A stretch of 14,838 nucleotides of DNA from Cyclobacteriaceae bacterium (GCA_028279155.1 JANQST010000517.1:1-14838), one strand, 5' to 3'. Shown: positions 5,487 through 13,329, counted from the stretch's first letter. Program-made: numbers and translations. The notes: generated from the letters alone by a model not told the origin.

Positions 5487-5873
5487 CTAGTTAAGTTTGA
5501 ATGGAACGATCATGATGAACTCAGGAATTTCAACATCAAAAATTTTCCCGTCAATGATTTTTTCCATTGTGTAGTGTCCGGACATTTTCCCCATGCCTGA
5601 GCGTAAATTGCACCCTGACACATATTGATGTATCTCTCCAGGTTCAAGGATGGGTTGTTTTCCAACCACTCCATCACCATCTACTTCATGTTTAGGGTAC
5701 GCAGCATCAGATATATCCCAATGACGCGATTTAAGTTGAACTGTATGGCTACTATTGTTTTCGATTGTAATCCTGTAGGTAAAAACAAAGTGCTCATGAG
5801 CAGGCTGAGAATGTTCAGGCTGATAGTTCGTCTCAACAGAGACCTTGATTCCTTTGGTTACCCCGGTTATCAT
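5487..5873 (-). CDS. apaG: ApaG domain protein
   Basis: A 128-residue protein, the usual length for ApaG. Family blocks are visible: FVFTYRITIENN (29-40), SRHWDISDA (49-57), GDGVVGKQPILEPGE (66-80) and GMGKMSGHYTM (93-103). ApaG is a small immunoglobulin-like beta-sandwich protein linked to Co2+ resistance and Mg2+ efflux in enterobacteria; its molecular function is not settled. It starts at ATG 5871-5873, divergent from ung with 68 bp between them, and is followed four bases later by the methyltransferase gene. Confidence 0.94.
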   Translation of the reverse strand: MITGVTKGIKVSVETNYQPEHSQPAHEHFVFTYRITIENNSSHTVQLKSRHWDISDAAYPKHEVDGDGVVGKQPILEPGEIHQYVSGCNLRSGMGKMSGHYTMEKIIDGKIFDVEIPEFIMIVPFKLN

Positions 5874-5941
5874 TATAGATGTGACAATTTAAAATAAATT
5901 GAATTTAAATTGCCAAATTTTACGACTAAGTAGTCAAGATA

Positions 5942-6604
5942 ATGGATGTACGAATCGAAAAAAGTTGGAAGGGTGTCTTATCTGAAGAATTTGATAAGCC
6001 ATATTTCCAATCGCTCATAGAATTTGTTAAAAATGAGTATCGTACACATAAGGTTTTCCCACCCGGCTCATTGATTTTCAACGCCTTTGACCGATGTTCC
6101 TTTGATGATGTCAAAGTGGTCATAGTTGGACAAGACCCTTATCATGGTGATCATCAGGCAAATGGGTTGTGTTTCTCTGTAAACGATGGAATTCGGTTTC
6201 CACCATCACTTCAAAATATTTTTAAAGAGCTGGAAAATGACTTGGGAATAGAACAACCTAAATCTGGCAACCTGGAGCGATGGGCGGACCAGGGAGTATT
6301 GCTTCTTAATGCTACTTTGACTGTCAAAGCGCACACAGCCGGATCTCATCAAAACAAGGGTTGGGAGGAGTTTACGGATGCTGTATTAAAAAAGGTGTCC
6401 GATAAGAAAGACGGAATTGTGTTTATACTATGGGGCGCTTACGCACAACGAAAAGGGGAGTTTCTGGATCGTTCAAAGCATTTGGTGTTAAAGGCTGCAC
6501 ACCCATCTCCATTTTCTGCTCACAGCGGTTTTTTTGGATGTAAGCACTTTTCACAGGCGAATGATTACTTGAGTTCAAGGACTCTCAAAACCATTGACTG
6601 GTGA
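5942..6604 (+). CDS. ung: Uracil-DNA glycosylase, family 1
   Basis: A 220-residue enzyme that removes uracil from DNA in base excision repair. The water-activating motif GQDPYH (63-68, catalytic D65) is followed by GDHQANGLCFSV. LLNATLTVKAHTAGSHQNKGW lies at 121-141, and the DNA-intercalating motif HPSPFSAH (187-194, with H187) is followed by GFFGCKHFSQAN. All catalytic elements and the full length are present. It is a monocistronic plus-strand gene between two minus-strand groups. No Shine-Dalgarno and no obvious terminator were found. A short imperfect palindrome GACTAAGTAGTC (5924-5935) sits just before the ATG. Confidence 0.97.
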   Translation: MDVRIEKSWKGVLSEEFDKPYFQSLIEFVKNEYRTHKVFPPGSLIFNAFDRCSFDDVKVVIVGQDPYHGDHQANGLCFSVNDGIRFPPSLQNIFKELENDLGIEQPKSGNLERWADQGVLLLNATLTVKAHTAGSHQNKGWEEFTDAVLKKVSDKKDGIVFILWGAYAQRKGEFLDRSKHLVLKAAHPSPFSAHSGFFGCKHFSQANDYLSSRTLKTIDW

Positions 6605-6693
6605 AATAATCTTTAAAACGTATTTTAACTAGCTAATGTGATTCTTAAACAGAATTAGATAAATTAACGTTGACAAAACTCACTATCGATAAT

Positions 6694-6840
6694 TAAGGAT
6701 CGATGAGAAGCGATTCCCATTTTGATTTATATGAGACCAAAAATGAGAGGGACAACTGGTTTAAGGGCTGTCTATTTATGGTCTTGTTTTTTGGTGGTGC
6801 TATGGGGATTGTCCACCTGCTGATCTACTTCTTTAGCTAA
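6694..6840 (+). CDS. Possible small single-TM protein, start unresolved
   Basis: The frame ending TAA at 6838-6840 encodes a peptide with a charged segment (DLYETKNERDNWFKG) followed by a hydrophobic helix of about 22 residues and the end LLIYFFS, a plausible small membrane protein. It opens after a TAA at 6691-6693 but contains no ATG, GTG or TTG before the hydrophobic part. The nearest ATG (6704) is in another frame, which gives only a 39-residue product. It could be a gene with a rare start, a gene broken by one base, or chance. It ends one base before the convergent lepB stop. Confidence 0.22.
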
Positions 6841-6841
6841 A

Positions 6842-8302
6842 TTATTCTATTCCATTGAACAATCTTCGCCAGCGAATTTTGCTGAAAAAGCTCCCGTTAG
6901 TATCCCAGGACATCCAAATGAATGAAGCTTCTCCTACGATGTGATCTTCGGACACAAACCCCCAGTATCGTGAATCTGCAGAGTTGTGACGGTTATCTCC
7001 CATCATGAAGTAATAGTCTTTATTGAAGGTGTAGCTTGTTAGCGCTTGTCCGTTCACAGTCAAACTTGCGCTATCAATTTCCACCGAATCATGTCCTTCA
7101 TATTTGCTGATCGTTGACCCATACATGGCTAAATTTTCTTGATTCACCTCAATTTGCATACCACGTTGCGGCACAGTCAAAGGACCATAAAAATCACGGT
7201 TCCAACGGAAGAACCTTGAATCTGGGAAAATGTCTGGTTCCACTCGTTCTGGATCTTCAAACTGAACCTCTACACTTTTTACAAATGGAAGTGCTTCTAG
7301 TTTTGCTGCACTCTCATCATCAGTGAACGCCTGGTAACCGCGTTTGCCATCCGGTCGCGCAACTGGATAGTATTCCCAGATTTTCAGATCGTCCCAAATT
7401 CTCTCCCTGATTGATTGATCCGTTTCAATAAAATATGTGAATTGCATCAAAGGCGGGTTTTCACTTATTTCTCCGTTGATGTATACCTGTCCACCTCTGA
7501 CTTCAATGGTTTCTCCGGCAACTGCGACACATCTTTTGATATAGTGTGTTCCAAGGTCCATTGGATGTGGACCACCATCTGCTCTTGTATTGTATTGATC
7601 GTGAGGTGGATAGTTAAACACTACAACATCGTTTCTCTCGACAACTCCGAAGGAAGGTAGTCGATAGCTTGGAAGAGAAACCCATGGTAAGTAGGAGGGA
7701 ATCTCAGTTCCCCAAATCTTTTGATGAGTTAATGGAACTTGTAATGGAGTTTTTGCTGTCCTTGGACCATATTCTGCTTTACTGACAAAAAGAAAATCTC
7801 CTACCAAAAGCGATCGTTCCATCGAAGGAGTAGGAATGACATACGCTTCCATGAATATCCAACGTATAAAAGTGGCGCAGAAAACAGCAAAAACAATGGC
7901 TTCAAACCATTCTTTGCCAAAGGATTTCTTGGTCTTTGGTAGTTCTACTGCTTTCCCAAGATATTTCGTATCCGTCCATGCGATGTAAGTCATATAGATT
8001 GGGGCAAAAACAACTCCCAAAACCTGGTCCAGGTATGTGTATCGACCAAATGATTTCATTAGGTCCAGATGCATGGTCAGACCAACAAAGAAATTGATAA
8101 CTGGCACTAGTAAAAGCAAGACCCAATATTTTGGTCTTCCTACGATTTCAATGTGTGTGTAGTAATTATAGAAAGGAACGAAACCTATCCACCCTTGCTT
8201 GCCTGCTTTTTCGAAAAACTTATAATAAGCCACCCCTTGAAGGATGTACCAGCCAATCAAAAAAGTGAATACTAAAACCGGACTAAAATCGTGATAATAC
8301 AT
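6842..8302 (-). CDS. lepB: Signal peptidase I with extra N-terminal membrane domain
   Basis: A 486-residue protein. The N-terminal third is a membrane domain of about three helices (roughly 8-28, 58-75 and 93-110) resembling DUF5684, which is often fused to signal peptidase in Bacteroidota. A further helix (about 133-152) anchors the S26 peptidase domain. Catalytic serine S160 lies in IPTPSMERSLLVGDF, the general-base lysine K256 in HYIKRCVAVAGE, and box E is MGDNRHNSADSRYWGFV (434-450). The enzyme removes signal peptides from Sec-exported proteins at the outer face of the inner membrane. A long insertion (about 281-420) separates the catalytic lysine from box E, as is usual in this phylum. 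Last gene of the parA-lepB run, 33 bp after dapB. Confidence 0.95.
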   Translation of the reverse strand: MYYHDFSPVLVFTFLIGWYILQGVAYYKFFEKAGKQGWIGFVPFYNYYTHIEIVGRPKYWVLLLLVPVINFFVGLTMHLDLMKSFGRYTYLDQVLGVVFAPIYMTYIAWTDTKYLGKAVELPKTKKSFGKEWFEAIVFAVFCATFIRWIFMEAYVIPTPSMERSLLVGDFLFVSKAEYGPRTAKTPLQVPLTHQKIWGTEIPSYLPWVSLPSYRLPSFGVVERNDVVVFNYPPHDQYNTRADGGPHPMDLGTHYIKRCVAVAGETIEVRGGQVYINGEISENPPLMQFTYFIETDQSIRERIWDDLKIWEYYPVARPDGKRGYQAFTDDESAAKLEALPFVKSVEVQFEDPERVEPDIFPDSRFFRWNRDFYGPLTVPQRGMQIEVNQENLAMYGSTISKYEGHDSVEIDSASLTVNGQALTSYTFNKDYYFMMGDNRHNSADSRYWGFVSEDHIVGEASFIWMSWDTNGSFFSKIRWRRLFNGIE

Positions 8303-8335
8303 TTGGATATTATTGAAATTCCTGCGAAGATAATG

Positions 8336-9046
8336 TCATTGCTGATTTATGAAATCAGACATGGTGAATATTCCATTCTTATTTTTGATCCACTCACTGA
8401 CAAGTACAGCACCTTCGGCAAATACGCTTCTATTATGTGCTACGTGTTCAATGTTGATGGACTCTAATTGTGATGAATAAGAAACGGTGTGGGTACCGGG
8501 AACGTTTTCAATTCTTTTTGAAATAATTCCAAGTTTGGTATGGTCGGCGGATTTTTCGTTTATCCAGCTTCTGAATTGCTGGTTTTTGTTCTGAATGCCC
8601 TCTGCTAATCGGATTGCAGTGCCACTCGGACTATCTTTCTTCTCTGTATGATGAATCTCTTCAATGCTGCAACTGAAATTAAGTTTGGCCATTTTCTTAG
8701 CAAGCCATTCATTCAGTTCAAAAAAGAGATTAACGCCAATGCTAAAATTGGATGATTGAAGAAATGTGCCATTTTTTTCATTGCAAAAACTCACTATATC
8801 ATCATACTTCTCCAACCACCCAGTAGTTCCGGTGATCACGGGAATACCATTCTCTATACAGAAAGATAAATTATTTACAACAGCGTCTGGCTGGGTGAAT
8901 TCAATGACAACATCTGGCTTATTCTGGAGCAATGAAGGCAACTGCCCGCTATCTTCGATGATTTGAGAGATTTCGTGATCTCTTTTTTTGGCTACTTCTT
9001 CAATAGTTTTCCCCATCTTTCCATATCCAATCAGCGCAATTTTCAT
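8336..9046 (-). CDS. dapB: 4-hydroxy-tetrahydrodipicolinate reductase
   Basis: A 236-residue enzyme of the diaminopimelate/lysine pathway that uses NAD(P)H to reduce the product of DapA. Residues 1-12 form the nucleotide-binding start MKIALIGYGKMG. VVIEFTQPDAV (47-57) and VITGTTGW (70-77) line the cofactor site. The signature EIHHTEKKDSPSGTA (130-144) carries the catalytic histidine pair and K136. It is shorter than the E. coli enzyme (273) but normal for Bacteroidota. Its ATG lies two bases after the stop of the DUF5683 gene, so the two are tightly coupled. No Shine-Dalgarno. Confidence 0.96.
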   Translation of the reverse strand: MKIALIGYGKMGKTIEEVAKKRDHEISQIIEDSGQLPSLLQNKPDVVIEFTQPDAVVNNLSFCIENGIPVITGTTGWLEKYDDIVSFCNEKNGTFLQSSNFSIGVNLFFELNEWLAKKMAKLNFSCSIEEIHHTEKKDSPSGTAIRLAEGIQNKNQQFRSWINEKSADHTKLGIISKRIENVPGTHTVSYSSQLESINIEHVAHNRSVFAEGAVLVSEWIKNKNGIFTMSDFINQQ

Positions 9047-9048
9047 GA

Positions 9049-9639
9049 CTAAAATCTAAGGATTATTGAGGCTCCAAGTGCCTGACCATTAGCAAACGTA
9101 CTCTTGATCGAAGGCTCAATAGAAAGGGCAAGATCTTCATTCACATTGAATTCTTCCAGGTGTGCAGAAACATGTGCATCAACTATGTTGAGAATATAAA
9201 ATACGGAACCAAGGATGATTAAAAAATCCCGATTCCTCCTAAAATTGTCTCTATTTCGGATCAGTATGGTTTGAGAGCTTGCTATATTATCAAATGGATT
9301 TCCAAGTCCATTGGCATTCGATATAGCAGCATTGCGAAATGTATGATAGAGGTCGTTGTTGTAGCTGATGAAGTGAGCAAAAGTGGCGAGCCCAGCATAG
9401 ATCACAGGGACCTTCCAGTATTGTTTATTATAGATCTGTCCTAGTCCAGGAACGATTGCTGACAACAAAGCGGACCTTTGTGGATCAAGATCAGAGACTT
9501 CCTCGAAAAGAAGGAATTCATCATCTGTTTGAATAAATGTAGAATCAGATATTACTTCAATTGGCTGACTGGTCTGTTGTGCGAACATGCGACCCAGACA
9601 TATGCAGAGAATGAAGATGATTGAAACTCTTATTTTCAT
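9049..9639 (-). CDS. DUF5683 membrane protein
   Basis: A 196-residue protein with a signal peptide (about 1-20, cleavage after MFA), an acidic linker (about 28-52), then DPQRSALLSAIVPGLGQIYNKQYWK (52-76), the hallmark of DUF5683. Further hydrophobic helices lie at about 76-92 and 139-155, with NIVDAHVSAHL at 151-161. The PGLGQIYNGxxWK-type motif is shared with small TM2-like envelope proteins. The function is unknown. In many Bacteroidota it sits directly between parB and dapB as here, which suggests co-expression rather than a proven role in segregation. The gap to parB is 29 bp and holds a perfect 12-bp palindrome, AGTTTGCAAACT (9651-9662). Confidence 0.88.
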   Translation of the reverse strand: MKIRVSIIFILCICLGRMFAQQTSQPIEVISDSTFIQTDDEFLLFEEVSDLDPQRSALLSAIVPGLGQIYNKQYWKVPVIYAGLATFAHFISYNNDLYHTFRNAAISNANGLGNPFDNIASSQTILIRNRDNFRRNRDFLIILGSVFYILNIVDAHVSAHLEEFNVNEDLALSIEPSIKSTFANGQALGASIILRF

Positions 9640-9668
9640 AGTAGAAATCGAGTTTGCAAACTTCGCGC

Positions 9669-10556
9669 CTAAATATCTAATAATTCAAGAATTCGGTTAA
9701 GATCTTCTGTTGAATTGAAAGGAATTTTGATTTCTCCTTTGTTCTTATCTTTTGATTTGACAGTAATTTTTGATCCGAAATGGGATGATAGTTTTGATTG
9801 AAGATTTTTAATTTCCGGATCAATACTTGATGGAGTTGAAGCAGACTTTTCTGTTTTGGTTCCGGTGCGAACCAACTCCTCAACTTTTCGAACAGAGAGG
9901 TCTTGTTGGATCACTTTTTTGAAAATGTCCAATTGGAGGTCAACATTCTCGATAGAGATCAAGGCTCTCGCATGTCCCATACTGATTTCGCCATCTCGCA
10001 AGGAAGCTTGGATCGCAGGGGGTAATTTCAAAAGCCGTAAATAATTATTTACGGTTGTCCTATTCTTCCCAACCCGATCGCCAAGCTCTTCTTGTTTGAG
10101 ATCACATTCTGATAGTAGTCGCTGATAGCTGAGTGCCACTTCCATCGCATTGAGATTCTCTCTTTGGATGTTCTCAATCAAGGCCATTTCCAGCATTTGT
10201 TGGTCATCTGCTGTTCTTACGTACGCAGGAATGGTTTTCAATCCGACCTTCTTGCTAGCTTGCAACCTTCTTTCACCAGAGATCAGCTGATATTCGTTGC
10301 TGCTTAGTTCACGAACAGTTATTGGTTGAATGATTCCCTGGACTGCAATAGAGTCAGCTAATTCTGTGAGTGCTTGTTCATCAAAATCTGTCCTTGGCTG
10401 CCATGGGTTTGCCTCAATCTGATCTATTGGAATTTCGTTGATGGAACTTTTTGCTCCATTCGATTTCGATGGCATCAGGTTTTCTTCTGAGTCCTCAAGA
10501 AGAGCTCCGAGCCCTCTACCAAGCCCTGACCTTTTTTTAAATTTACTTTCCGCCAT
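9669..10556 (-). CDS. parB: Chromosome partitioning protein ParB
   Basis: A 295-residue ParB/Spo0J. The N-terminal basic segment KKRSGLGRGLGALL (8-20) is the ParA-stimulating tail. The ParB/CTPase domain contains NPWQPR (50-55), LISGERRLQASKKVG (91-105, with GERR at 94-97) and ENIQRENLNAMEVA (128-141). A helix-turn-helix (about 155-175, including DRVGKNRTTVNNYLRLLKLP) binds parS, and the C-terminal part (about 245-295) is the dimerisation domain. It loads as a CTP-dependent clamp at parS and organises the origin region with ParA. The start codon overlaps the parA stop by one base (TAATG), indicating translational coupling. No parS site was found in the window. Confidence 0.97.
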   Translation of the reverse strand: MAESKFKKRSGLGRGLGALLEDSEENLMPSKSNGAKSSINEIPIDQIEANPWQPRTDFDEQALTELADSIAVQGIIQPITVRELSSNEYQLISGERRLQASKKVGLKTIPAYVRTADDQQMLEMALIENIQRENLNAMEVALSYQRLLSECDLKQEELGDRVGKNRTTVNNYLRLLKLPPAIQASLRDGEISMGHARALISIENVDLQLDIFKKVIQQDLSVRKVEELVRTGTKTEKSASTPSSIDPEIKNLQSKLSSHFGSKITVKSKDKNKGEIKIPFNSTEDLNRILELLDI

Positions 10557-11332
10557 TACGCTGCTTTCACTTCGTTTCTTTCAAGAATTTCTTTGGCGAG
10601 GTTTAAGTAGCTGATTGAACCCTTGCTTTCAGCATCATGAGTAATTGCTGGTAATCCAAAACTAGGAGATTCACTCAGTTTTATATTTCTCGGAATAAGT
10701 GTCTCAAAAACTAAGGATTGGAAATGCATATTGACTTCTTCAACCACTTGGTTGGCGAGGTTCAATCGGGTATCATACATCGTCAGCAAGATGCCTTCGA
10801 TTTCCAGGTCTGTATTCAATCTCGTTTGAATGATCTTTATTGTATTTAACAGCTTGCCCAGACCTTCCAATGCAAAATACTCGCACTGTACGGGTACAAT
10901 AACCGAATCAGAAGCTGTTAAGGCATTGATCGTTATTAAACCAAGAGAAGGTGAGCAATCGATGATAATGAAATCATACTCTCCTTTAAGCTTTTCGAGC
11001 GCATATTTCATCTTGTTCTCGCGATCATCTATATTGACCATTTCTACTTCGGCACCAACCAAATCGATGTGGGAGGGAAGCAGATCAAGGTATTTGATGT
11101 CTGTGGTAACGATGCTTTCCTTCGGGTCTACACCGTCTACCATGCACTCATAAATGCTAACCTCAACTTCCTTCGGGTCTACACCTACACCCGATGTTGC
11201 ATTCGCTTGTGGATCGGCATCAACCAGTAAGGTCTTGAACTCTAGCGCTGCAAGACTTGCGGCTAGGTTGATTGCTGAAGTTGTTTTTCCTACTCCTCCT
11301 TTTTGGTTTGCCAGTGAGATGATTTTGCCCAT
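10556..11332 (-). CDS. parA: Chromosome partitioning ATPase ParA (Soj)
   Basis: A 258-residue MinD/ParA-family ATPase starting MGKIISLANQKGGVGKTT. The deviant Walker A is KGGVGKTT (11-18), Walker A' is LLVDADPQANAT (35-46) and Walker B is FIIIDCSPSLG (121-131). It forms ATP-dependent dimers on DNA and works with ParB to move origins. A longer frame begins at an ATG at 11387-11389, but that codon lies upstream of a perfect -7 promoter box (11371-11378) and its 19 extra residues look unlike any ParA, so the start at 11330-11332 is chosen. The segment GVDPKE occurs twice (50-55 and 68-73) with identical codons. First gene of the parA-parB-DUF5683-dapB-lepB run. Confidence 0.97.
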   Translation of the reverse strand: MGKIISLANQKGGVGKTTSAINLAASLAALEFKTLLVDADPQANATSGVGVDPKEVEVSIYECMVDGVDPKESIVTTDIKYLDLLPSHIDLVGAEVEMVNIDDRENKMKYALEKLKGEYDFIIIDCSPSLGLITINALTASDSVIVPVQCEYFALEGLGKLLNTIKIIQTRLNTDLEIEGILLTMYDTRLNLANQVVEEVNMHFQSLVFETLIPRNIKLSESPSFGLPAITHDAESKGSISYLNLAKEILERNEVKAA

Positions 11333-11358
11333 TTTATTCGTGTTAAAAGACGGTGATT

Positions 11359-11378
11359 TTTGTGTGATCACAAATATA
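11359..11378 (-). promoter_or_regulatory. parA promoter -7 box overlapped by a palindrome
   Basis: The minus strand reads TATATTTG (11371-11378), a full TAnnTTTG match. It runs directly into TGTGATCACA (11363-11372), a perfect 10-bp palindrome, within the wider arms TTTGTG...CACAAA (11359-11374). The predicted transcript start falls inside the palindrome, about 30 bases before the parA ATG. The -33 element is weak: the nearest TTG sites lie 13 or 22 bases from the box. The palindrome is well placed to be a repressor operator (inference). Confidence 0.5.
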
Positions 11379-11400
11379 TCCAACCGCATTTCAAGATAGT

Positions 11401-11431
11401 CAACTTGTGGTCAAGTTGTGAATAAGTTGTG
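11401..11431. repeat. AGTTGTG-type repeats upstream of parA, one DnaA-box-like
   Basis: The inverted repeat CAACTTG-TGGT-CAAGTTG (11401-11418) is followed by two direct copies of AAGTTGTG (11413-11420 and 11424-11431, 11 bp apart). TGTGAATAA (11417-11425) differs at one base from a standard DnaA box, and TGTGGTCAA (11406-11414) differs at two. It lies just upstream of the parA promoter. Whether DnaA or another regulator binds is unknown. Confidence 0.35.
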
Positions 11432-11469
11432 TAAAAAGAAGGTCGGGTATGGTATACATTCTTGATTTC

Positions 11470-11491
11470 CCTATGGAAGCTCATTCATAGG
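11470..11491 (-). terminator. Weak hairpin after the TPR regulator gene
   Basis: The arms CCTATG (11470-11475) and CATAGG (11486-11491) enclose a 10-base loop, 8 bp past the stop of the regulator gene. There is no real T-run, so this is at best a weak or rho-assisted end. Confidence 0.25.
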
Positions 11492-11499
11492 ACAAAAGA

Positions 11500-13254
11500 T
11501 CAGATTTGGTGTTGAATAAATCTGATCAAATCCTCCTCATCACCAAGCAAAAGTTTCTTCTTGAGTCTGTACTTTGCCATTTTAACGCTTTTAGTTTCGA
11601 TATTTAGCAAAAGCGCAATTTCTTTTGTCCCTAAATTCATTTTTATAAGTGAGCACAATCTCAAATCATTTTGGGATAAGCCATCATGTTTTTCGTTTAA
11701 TGACTCGAAGAAGTTGGTGTGAACCTGACTAAAATACATGGAGAAGTTATCCCAGTCCTTTCCTAATGCTTTGTTTAAATTGATGATTGATTTGATTTTA
11801 CTCTTACCTTTTCCATCCACTTCTAAAAGTTGATTTTCAATTTCTTCAAAGCCATTTTTTCTATGGATCATTCCAAGCGTATGTGCGGTTAACTGGGCGG
11901 TATTTTTTTCAAGTTCTTTTTCCAGTCTGTTTTTTTCAAGGATTATGGTTTTACGCTGGCTTATCTGTTTTTTCCTGTAGGTCAAAAAAACAATTGAAAT
12001 CATAAGGGATACAATTCCGATCCCAGCTACCATTGTTTTCCTTTTATAAGTGAATAGCTCATTCTCAGCTTTTAAAAGATCTATTTCATTTTGTTTTTTT
12101 AGCGTTTCAAGTCTGACTCTTTGATCAGCAAACTTCTTTTGAGCTTCCTCACCTTGGAGCGTATCTTCATGCGCCCTACCTATATTTAGGTAGTACCATG
12201 CGCTATCAAAATGATTTGTTGCAGCGAAATTTCTTGCGAGGGTTTCTGCTAAGGAGCTGATCATTTGACGATTGTAACTCTGGCTGGCTTTGATATAAGC
12301 TTTTTTTAAATAATGAATTGCACGATCGGAGAATCCAAGTTGAAGATAGATATCACCGATTGCTCCTAAAGGACCTTCTTGATTTGGTAGCTTTCCCTCT
12401 TCTCTAATCTTCAGTCCCTCCAATTGATATTGGAGGGCTAGGTCATACAGCCCTCTCTTATAGTAGATGCTGCCTAAGTTACCAAGGTGATTCGCATGTT
12501 CAATGGTTCTAGGCTTTGATTTGTCAATTGCTAGATTGTAGTAGTGAAGTGCACTGTCAAGTAGCCCGATTGCATTGAAGATGTTTCCAATGTTACTGTA
12601 GCTAAAATGCAATTCGGAGGAATCCTTGTGCTTCATAGACATTTTAATGTAATCCATGGCTTTCTCATAATTCCCCAGCCTTCTGTATACAATGCTGATA
12701 TTATTCAATTCAGCACTTTGATCTTTCAAATTGTTGTTAAGTTTTAGTTCGTATGCATCAGTGAAGAGAGTTAATGCCTCATTGTAGTTTCCTAGTATTC
12801 CCTCAATGATGCCAAGACTCGATAGTACACCTGCTTGAAAGAAAACAGAATCCACCTGTTTGAATTTATCTATCGCTATTTCATAGTAATCCCTAGCTAA
12901 ATCTAAAGAACCTGTTTTGCGGTGTAGTTTTCCAAGGTACCAATTGATCATACCTTGTTCAAAAACGTATTCTCCAGATAAATTAATTGTCTCAAAAAGT
13001 AAAGATCGGGCGGTATCTAATTGATCGTCATTATACAATGCAATTCCAGAATAGACCTTGCTGAGTATCACACCATCATCGTATTTTAATTCTCTTGAAA
13101 GATCAAATGCTTTATTGCTATAGTGGAGTGCACTGTCAACAGTTGATCTGTATTTGAAGGAATTGTATAAGAATTGATCAAGTTGCATTGTTTGAGTCTG
13201 GGCAACAACGACAAATCCAAAGATCCAATATAGGGTGGCTGTGACTCTCCTCAT
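11500..13254 (-). CDS. TPR protein with TM helix and LuxR-like HTH
   Basis: A 584-residue protein with a signal peptide (about 1-21), about seven tetratricopeptide repeats (roughly 37-360; for example GNYNEALTLFTDAYEL and GLLDSALHYYNLAID), a linker coiled coil (about 367-403), one transmembrane helix (408-425) and a second coiled coil (about 428-456). The C-terminal helix-turn-helix of LuxR/GerE-like type includes LSQNDLRLCSLIKMNLGTKEIA and ETKSVKMAKYRLKKKL (about 526-568). The topology puts the TPRs in the periplasm and the DNA-binding domain in the cytoplasm: a membrane-tethered one-component regulator with no kinase or receiver domain. This architecture is widespread but poorly studied in Bacteroidota. 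It is divergent from the secreted-protein genes at 13492 onwards and likely regulates them or itself (inference). A minus-strand TATGTTTG lies 15 bp upstream of the ATG. Confidence 0.85.
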   Translation of the reverse strand: MRRVTATLYWIFGFVVVAQTQTMQLDQFLYNSFKYRSTVDSALHYSNKAFDLSRELKYDDGVILSKVYSGIALYNDDQLDTARSLLFETINLSGEYVFEQGMINWYLGKLHRKTGSLDLARDYYEIAIDKFKQVDSVFFQAGVLSSLGIIEGILGNYNEALTLFTDAYELKLNNNLKDQSAELNNISIVYRRLGNYEKAMDYIKMSMKHKDSSELHFSYSNIGNIFNAIGLLDSALHYYNLAIDKSKPRTIEHANHLGNLGSIYYKRGLYDLALQYQLEGLKIREEGKLPNQEGPLGAIGDIYLQLGFSDRAIHYLKKAYIKASQSYNRQMISSLAETLARNFAATNHFDSAWYYLNIGRAHEDTLQGEEAQKKFADQRVRLETLKKQNEIDLLKAENELFTYKRKTMVAGIGIVSLMISIVFLTYRKKQISQRKTIILEKNRLEKELEKNTAQLTAHTLGMIHRKNGFEEIENQLLEVDGKGKSKIKSIINLNKALGKDWDNFSMYFSQVHTNFFESLNEKHDGLSQNDLRLCSLIKMNLGTKEIALLLNIETKSVKMAKYRLKKKLLLGDEEDLIRFIQHQI

Positions 13255-13268
13255 GTGGTAACTTTATC

Positions 13269-13276
13269 CAAACATA
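13269..13276 (-). promoter_or_regulatory. Candidate -7 box for the TPR regulator gene
   Basis: The minus strand reads TATGTTTG, a full TAnnTTTG match, 15 bases before the ATG at 13254; this would give a very short leader. No clear TTG is seen at the -33 distance. Confidence 0.35.
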
Positions 13277-13329
13277 GCAGCCAATGAACTATTAATTCAC
13301 TGCTGAGATGCTTTAAATGAGCAAACAGA

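Noticed and set aside
5924..5935. Short palindrome GACTAAGTAGTC before ung as an operator
   Set aside because: The arms are only 5 bp and there is no clear promoter element around it, so chance is likely in this A+T-rich gap.
11363..11372. CRP/FNR binding site at TGTGATCACA
   Set aside because: CRP-type sites need a spacer of about six bases between TGTGA and TCACA, which is missing; kept only as a generic palindrome.
11333..11389. N-terminal extension of ParA by 19 residues
   Set aside because: The extension would start upstream of a perfect -7 promoter box, and ParA proteins begin at the MGKIISLANQKGG-type segment.
9669..11499. parS site near parAB
   Set aside because: No copy of the TGTTTCACGTGAAACA-type consensus, and no CACGTG-centred palindrome, was seen here or elsewhere in the window.
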